Origin: Flavobacteriales bacterium
GTDB taxonomy: Bacteria > Bacteroidota > Bacteroidia > Flavobacteriales_D > Parvicellaceae
Reading direction: 5' to 3'
Assembly: GCA_026993705.1 (NCBI GenBank)
Contig: JALWSJ010000435.1
Location: 1-10,513 of the forward strand
Length of the DNA stretch: 10,513 nucleotides
Shown here: one piece after another, positions 7,099 through 10,513 of the stretch
Position numbering within the stretch: position 1 is the stretch's first letter
Layout: the number at the start of each line of letters is the position of its first letter
Made by a program: the position numbers and the translations under genes
Notes under the pieces: model-generated
The model's input: only the letters and a program-made list of their open reading frames with translations
Database searches by the model: none
What the model was told of the DNA's origin: nothing

Positions 7099-8034
7099 AT
7101 GGAAGATCAAAAGAACATGGAAGAGTTCCAGGCGAAGATAGATGCCGGAATAAAAATAGAACCTAAAGATTGGATGCCGGAGAAATACAGACAGAATTTA
7201 ATTCGTCAGATTTCTCAACACGCCCATTCGGAAGTAATTGGTATGCAACCTGAAGGCAATTGGTTGACAAGAGCTCCTAGTTTGCGTGCAAAAAAGATTT
7301 TGATGGCGAAGATTCAGGATGAAGGTGGGCATGGATTGTATTTGTATTGTGCTGCTGAAACGTTGGGCGTTTCTCGTGACCAATTTATACAATGGCTACA
7401 CGAAGGAAAGGCAAAATATGCCAGTGTATTTAATTATCCTTCTCTTACGTGGGCGGATATGGGAGCTATCGGTTGGTTGGTTGATGGTGCAGCGATTGTC
7501 AATCAGGTTTCTTTGCAACGTACGTCTTATGGTCCTTATTCTAGGGCGATGATTAGGATTTGTAAAGAAGAAAGTTTTCATCAACGTCAGGGCTATGAGA
7601 TTATGGCTCACTTGGCGAATGGAACAAAGGAGCAACGGGAAATGGCTCAAGATGCGTTAAATAGATGGTGGTGGCCTTCTTTGATGATGTTTGGTCCGCA
7701 TGATTCGGATTCTGCACACTCAAAAGATTCTATGAAATGGGGTATAAAATTGGAAACGAATGATGATTTACGTCAACAGTTTATTGACAAGACGATTCCT
7801 CAAGCTGAGTTGATAGGTCTAAAAATACCTGATGATAACGTAGAGCTATTACCGAATGGTTCGTACAAGACTTCGGATATTGATTGGGAAGAGTTTTGGA
7901 ATGTTATAAAAGGTTATGGTCCTTGTAATACAAAACGTTTGAAACATCATAAGAAAGCACATGATGAAGGTGCGTGGGTGAGAGAAGCTGCTGCTGCTTA
8001 TGCTGAGAAAAAAGCGGTTGAAGCTGTCGGATAA
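7099..8034 (+). CDS. paaA: 1,2-Phenylacetyl-CoA epoxidase, catalytic subunit A
   Basis: The 311-residue protein is the di-iron catalytic subunit of the oxygenase that epoxidises the ring of phenylacetyl-CoA. It has the ferritin-like iron-binding pattern: E45 in the HSEVIGMQPEG segment, E75 and H78 in QDEGGHGLYLY, D129 in GWLVDGAA, and E158 and H161 in ICKEESFHQRQGYE. The C-terminal part (GPCNTKRLKHHKKAHDEGAWVREAA) is typical of PaaA. It starts 12 bp after kynA. The next gene, paaB, is separated by an unusually long 225-bp gap that contains the second copy of the structured repeat. Confidence 0.96.
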   Translation: MEDQKNMEEFQAKIDAGIKIEPKDWMPEKYRQNLIRQISQHAHSEVIGMQPEGNWLTRAPSLRAKKILMAKIQDEGGHGLYLYCAAETLGVSRDQFIQWLHEGKAKYASVFNYPSLTWADMGAIGWLVDGAAIVNQVSLQRTSYGPYSRAMIRICKEESFHQRQGYEIMAHLANGTKEQREMAQDALNRWWWPSLMMFGPHDSDSAHSKDSMKWGIKLETNDDLRQQFIDKTIPQAELIGLKIPDDNVELLPNGSYKTSDIDWEEFWNVIKGYGPCNTKRLKHHKKAHDEGAWVREAAAAYAEKKAVEAVG

Positions 8035-8060
8035 TTGTATTTTGAAGCGATTATTTAATT

Positions 8061-8214
8061 GCGTTAGGGATAGAACGGCGTGTTTGAACTCCTTTTGGTT
8101 TGTTGCATATATGCAAACCAAAAGAGTGAGTAGTGATAGCCCGACCATTACAGTGTTAAAAAGTAATGTAGTGCAACGAAATTGCTTTTTTATGCTGTAA
8201 TGGGAACGCCCAAA
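8061..8214 (-). repeat. 154-bp structured repeat, copy B, between paaA and paaB
   Basis: Read on the minus strand it matches copy A (56-209) end to end, 154 bp with no net length change. Its hairpins are CATTACAG (8146-8153) with CTGTAATG (8195-8202), and CTTTTGGTTTGTTGCA (8092-8107) with TGCAAACCAAAAG (8112-8124), again with a three-base bulge and a four-base loop. Where it differs from copy A inside these stems, both partners change: a G-C pair becomes A-T in the first stem, and GTGTT/AACAC becomes GGTTT/AAACC in the second. It starts 26 bp after the paaA stop codon and ends 45 bp before paaB, so it would be transcribed within the operon message. It could affect processing or stability between paaA and paaBC. 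Confidence 0.85.
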
Positions 8215-8259
8215 GCAATATGATAAACGAATTAATAAAAAATAAAAAACATAATAAAA

Positions 8260-8550
8260 ATGAGTAAAGATAGTCAAGGAAGTGTTTGGGAAGTTTTTGT
8301 GCAATCTAAGGCGGGGAAACCTTTTAGACACGCTGGTTCTGTACATGCTTTTGATAAGGAAATGGCGTTGGAAAATGCGAGGGATTTATATACGAGAAGA
8401 TCGGAAGGAACGGCTTTGTGGGTGGTGAAAACGGAGTGTATTGTGGCTAGTCAACCCGAAGATGCGGAGTCGTTTTTTGACCCGTCGGATGATAAACCTT
8501 ATAGACATCCAACGTTTTATGTGATGCCTGATGGTGCGAAACATATTTAA
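8260..8550 (+). CDS. paaB: 1,2-Phenylacetyl-CoA epoxidase, subunit B
   Basis: The 96-residue protein matches the small PaaB subunit, which joins PaaA-PaaC heterodimers in the epoxidase complex and has no catalytic residues of its own. The recognisable segments are WEVFVQSKAGKPFRHAGSVHAFDKEMALENARDLYTRR near the N-terminus, SEGTALWVVKTECIVAS in the middle, and DDKPYRHPTFYVMPDGAKHI at the end. The length is normal for the family. The start at 8260 follows an A-rich stretch, 45 bp after the structured repeat. Confidence 0.95.
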   Translation: MSKDSQGSVWEVFVQSKAGKPFRHAGSVHAFDKEMALENARDLYTRRSEGTALWVVKTECIVASQPEDAESFFDPSDDKPYRHPTFYVMPDGAKHI

Positions 8551-8583
8551 TAGTAGATCTTATTGAAAGTTAATATAATAGAG

Positions 8584-9336
8584 ATGAATAATTTAGAAAA
8601 ATATAGCCTGAGAATGGCGGATTCTAGCTGGATTTTAGGTAGTCGATTGGCAGAATATTCGAGTAATGGTCCTTTTTTAGAGGAAGATTTGGCGATTACA
8701 AATGTTGGCTTGGATCATATTGGTTTTGCGGAGTCTTTGTATAAATATACGGCGGAATTGTTGGCAGATGGAACTACGGCAGATGATTTAGCTTTTAAGC
8801 GAGCGGAACATGAGTATTATAACGTACAGTTGGTAGAATATCCGAATGAGGATTTTGCGTATATAATGGCTCGTCAGTTTTTGTTTGATGTCTTTCAGTA
8901 TTATTTTCTAGAGGCATTGTGCGAAAGTAAAGATGAAACGTTTAGTGCTTTGGCAAAAAAGTCGCTGAAAGAAGTAACGTACCATTTGAGAAGAAGTACG
9001 CAATGGATGTATCGATTGGGAGATGGGACTGAAGAAAGCCATGAGAGGTTACAAAAAGCAATCAATCATTTGTGGATGTACACTGATGAATTGTTTTATA
9101 TGAATGAAGTGGATAAGGAATTATTGGAGCAAGGAATTGCGGTTGATTTGGCTAAGGTTCATTTGGAATGGAAAGATAAGGTAAAAGAGGTGTTTGATGA
9201 AGCTACTTTGGAGATGCCTGATTTTCCTAAGTTTTCATTGCAGTATGGAAAAGATGGTTTTCATACGGATTATATGGGGTATATTTTAACGGAGATGCAA
9301 TATTTGAATAATAAGTATCCAGATGCGAAGTGGTGA
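8584..9336 (+). CDS. paaC: 1,2-Phenylacetyl-CoA epoxidase, structural subunit C
   Basis: The 250-residue protein has the ferritin-like fold of PaaA but lacks the metal ligands; PaaC pairs with PaaA and stabilises it. Family features are ADSSWILGSRLAEYSSNGPFLEEDLAITNVGLDHIG near the N-terminus, the central LAFKRAEHEYYNVQLVEYPNEDFAYIMARQFLFD, and SLKEVTYHLRRSTQWMYRLGDGTEESHERLQKAI. I chose the ATG at 8584 because the family homology starts there; a TTG at 8563 would add seven unsupported residues. It is the last gene of the operon, followed by a strong terminator. The usual partners paaD and paaE do not follow it. Confidence 0.94.
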   Translation: MNNLEKYSLRMADSSWILGSRLAEYSSNGPFLEEDLAITNVGLDHIGFAESLYKYTAELLADGTTADDLAFKRAEHEYYNVQLVEYPNEDFAYIMARQFLFDVFQYYFLEALCESKDETFSALAKKSLKEVTYHLRRSTQWMYRLGDGTEESHERLQKAINHLWMYTDELFYMNEVDKELLEQGIAVDLAKVHLEWKDKVKEVFDEATLEMPDFPKFSLQYGKDGFHTDYMGYILTEMQYLNNKYPDAKW

Positions 9337-9364
9337 TTGATTAGTTCGTTGCAATAAAGTTTAT

Positions 9365-9403
9365 AACCGTAAATTGGCAGTTCTGTCGGTTTGCGGTTTT
9401 TTT
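9365..9403 (+). terminator. Rho-independent terminator after paaC
   Basis: AACCGTAAA (9365-9373) pairs with TTTGCGGTT (9390-9398) over nine positions with one G-U pair. A second short stem, GGCA/TGTC with one G-U pair, can form inside the loop. A run of seven T (9397-9403) follows the hairpin. It lies 29 bp after the paaC stop codon and closes the aromatic-catabolism operon. It also argues against ribD starting upstream of 9404. Confidence 0.75.
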
Positions 9404-9451
9404 ATGGAGAAATGTTTGCCATTATCCTTATCTTCGTCCGTTGTAAGAAAT

Positions 9452-10489
9452 ATGGAAGCAAACGAAAGATATATAAAACGCTGTATTGACTTAGCAAAAA
9501 AAGGTTTTGCTCATGTAGCACCCAATCCGATGGTGGGGTGTGTGATTGTATATGAGGGAAAAATAATAGGAGAGGGATATCATAGAAAATATGGTGAAGC
9601 ACATGCGGAAGTAAATGCCATTAACGCAGTCAATGATGATGAAAGGTTAAAAAAATCAACGCTTTATGTTTCTTTAGAACCTTGTGCTCATTTTGGGAAA
9701 ACTCCGCCGTGCAGTAATTTAATAATTGAGAAGAAAATCCCTAAAGTTGTTATTGGTTGTGTTGATCCTTATGCTGAAGTAGCGGGAAAAGGTATTGAAA
9801 AATTAAGAAAAGCTGGTATAGAGGTAGTTTTGGGCGTGTTGGAAGATGAGTGTTTAGAGTTAAATAAACGCTTTTTCACGTTTCATAAAAAGAAAAGACC
9901 TTATATCGTATTGAAGTGGGCACAGACCTTAGACGGTTTTATGGATAGAGACCGGATGAACGGTGAGCAAGGCGTAAATTGGATAACATCTCCGGCAACG
10001 AAACAACTTACAGATACATGGAGGAGTGAGGAAATGGCTATTTTGGTGGGAAAGAATACGGTTTTGAATGATAATCCGAAGTTGACGGTTCGTACACTCT
10101 TGGGGAGAAATCCAATTCGATTGGTGATTGATAAAAATTTAGAGATTTCAGAATCATATCACGTGATGAATGGTGAGGTGCTAACGTATGTTTTTAATCA
10201 ACATAAAACAGAACAGAAAGGGAAGTTAATGTATGTAAAGTTACCGTTTATTGAATTATTACAAGAAATGATGACTTGGCTGTATGGGTGGGAACTATTT
10301 TCGGTGTTGGTGGAAGGGGGGAGAACAACTCTGCAACACTTTTTGGATGAGGGTGTTTGGGATGAGTCTAGAATTTATATTGGGGATACCTTTTTTAACG
10401 GAGGCTTGAAAGCCCCACAAATTGCTGTTCGTGATTTTCAAACGGAAAATTACGGAGGAGATAAACTAATAATTGTAAAAAACAGATGA
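9452..10489 (+). CDS. ribD: Bifunctional riboflavin deaminase/reductase RibD
   Basis: The 345-residue enzyme deaminates the pyrimidine formed from GTP and then reduces its ribosyl side chain in riboflavin biosynthesis. The N-terminal deaminase domain (about 1-145) carries the zinc site: H51 and E53 in HAEVNAI, and C78 and C87 in PCAHFGKTPPC, after the substrate-binding PNPMVGCVI segment. The C-terminal reductase domain (about 150-345) shows LKWAQTLDGFMDRD, ILVGKNTVLNDNPKLTVR and VLVEGGRTTLQHFL. I chose the ATG at 9452 because family homology begins there. The in-frame ATG at 9404 adjoins the terminator T-run and would add an odd 16-residue extension. The start codon lies 49 bp after that terminator, so it has its own promoter; a TATCTTCG box (9429-9436) is a weak candidate. 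Confidence 0.94.
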   Translation: MEANERYIKRCIDLAKKGFAHVAPNPMVGCVIVYEGKIIGEGYHRKYGEAHAEVNAINAVNDDERLKKSTLYVSLEPCAHFGKTPPCSNLIIEKKIPKVVIGCVDPYAEVAGKGIEKLRKAGIEVVLGVLEDECLELNKRFFTFHKKKRPYIVLKWAQTLDGFMDRDRMNGEQGVNWITSPATKQLTDTWRSEEMAILVGKNTVLNDNPKLTVRTLLGRNPIRLVIDKNLEISESYHVMNGEVLTYVFNQHKTEQKGKLMYVKLPFIELLQEMMTWLYGWELFSVLVEGGRTTLQHFLDEGVWDESRIYIGDTFFNGGLKAPQIAVRDFQTENYGGDKLIIVKNR

Positions 10490-10513
10490 TATATATATTG
10501 CTTACAATAGGAC
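10486..10513 (+). CDS. Start of the gene after ribD (partial)
   Basis: An ATG at 10486-10488 overlaps the ribD stop codon (ATGA) and opens a frame reading MIYILLTIG up to the end of the window. The overlap suggests translational coupling with ribD. The hydrophobic start hints at a membrane or exported protein, but nine residues are too few to identify it. Confidence 0.4.

Noticed and set aside
7849..8346. 165-codon minus-strand open frame across the end of paaA, the repeat and the start of paaB
   Set aside because: It is antisense to two certain genes and its translation looks random; it is open only because of codon bias on the other strand and the repeat sequence.
9374..9451. Upstream TTG (9374) or ATG (9404) starts for ribD
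   Set aside because: The first lies inside the terminator hairpin and the second directly after its T-run; family homology begins at the ATG at 9452.

Overview
The window looks like chromosomal DNA of a member of the Bacteroidota, most likely a Flavobacteriaceae species. The evidence is the low G+C content, A-rich leaders without clear Shine-Dalgarno sequences, a promoter of the TTG-N22-TAnnTTTG type, a DUF6702 + M1-peptidase gene pair typical of flavobacteria, and Bacteroidota-type versions of the aromatic dioxygenases.

Layout. Positions 1-358 are intergenic and hold one copy (56-209) of a 154-bp structured repeat plus smaller inverted repeats. Positions 359-3164 (minus strand) hold a two-gene transcription unit: a small secreted DUF6702-like protein and a secreted M1-family metallopeptidase, overlapping by 14 bp and read from a good flavobacterial promoter at 3187-3219. 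Positions 3165-3750 are intergenic: a 180-bp MITE-like palindromic element with 20-bp terminal inverted repeats (3242-3421), then a gene-free stretch with two inverted repeats just ahead of hmgA that could be operator sites.

Positions 3751-9336 (plus strand) form an aromatic-compound catabolic operon. It holds homogentisate 1,2-dioxygenase (hmgA), 4-hydroxyphenylpyruvate dioxygenase (hppD), tryptophan 2,3-dioxygenase (kynA), and the three oxygenase-component subunits of phenylacetyl-CoA epoxidase (paaA, paaB, paaC). hppD and hmgA are consecutive steps of tyrosine/phenylalanine breakdown, kynA opens tryptophan breakdown, and paaABC activates phenylacetyl-CoA, so one transcript would serve all three aromatic amino acids. 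A second copy of the 154-bp repeat (8061-8214) lies in the 225-bp gap between paaA and paaB. A strong intrinsic terminator (9365-9403) closes the operon. ribD (riboflavin biosynthesis) follows, and its stop codon overlaps the start of a further gene that runs off the window.

The least ordinary features are non-coding. The two 154-bp repeats differ at several positions, but the differences occur as paired compensatory changes that keep two hairpins intact, which is what selection on a folded RNA or single-stranded DNA would produce. The MITE-like element has a solitary end-like sequence right behind the M1 peptidase gene. All protein-coding genes belong to recognisable families; I saw no unknown multi-gene protein system.
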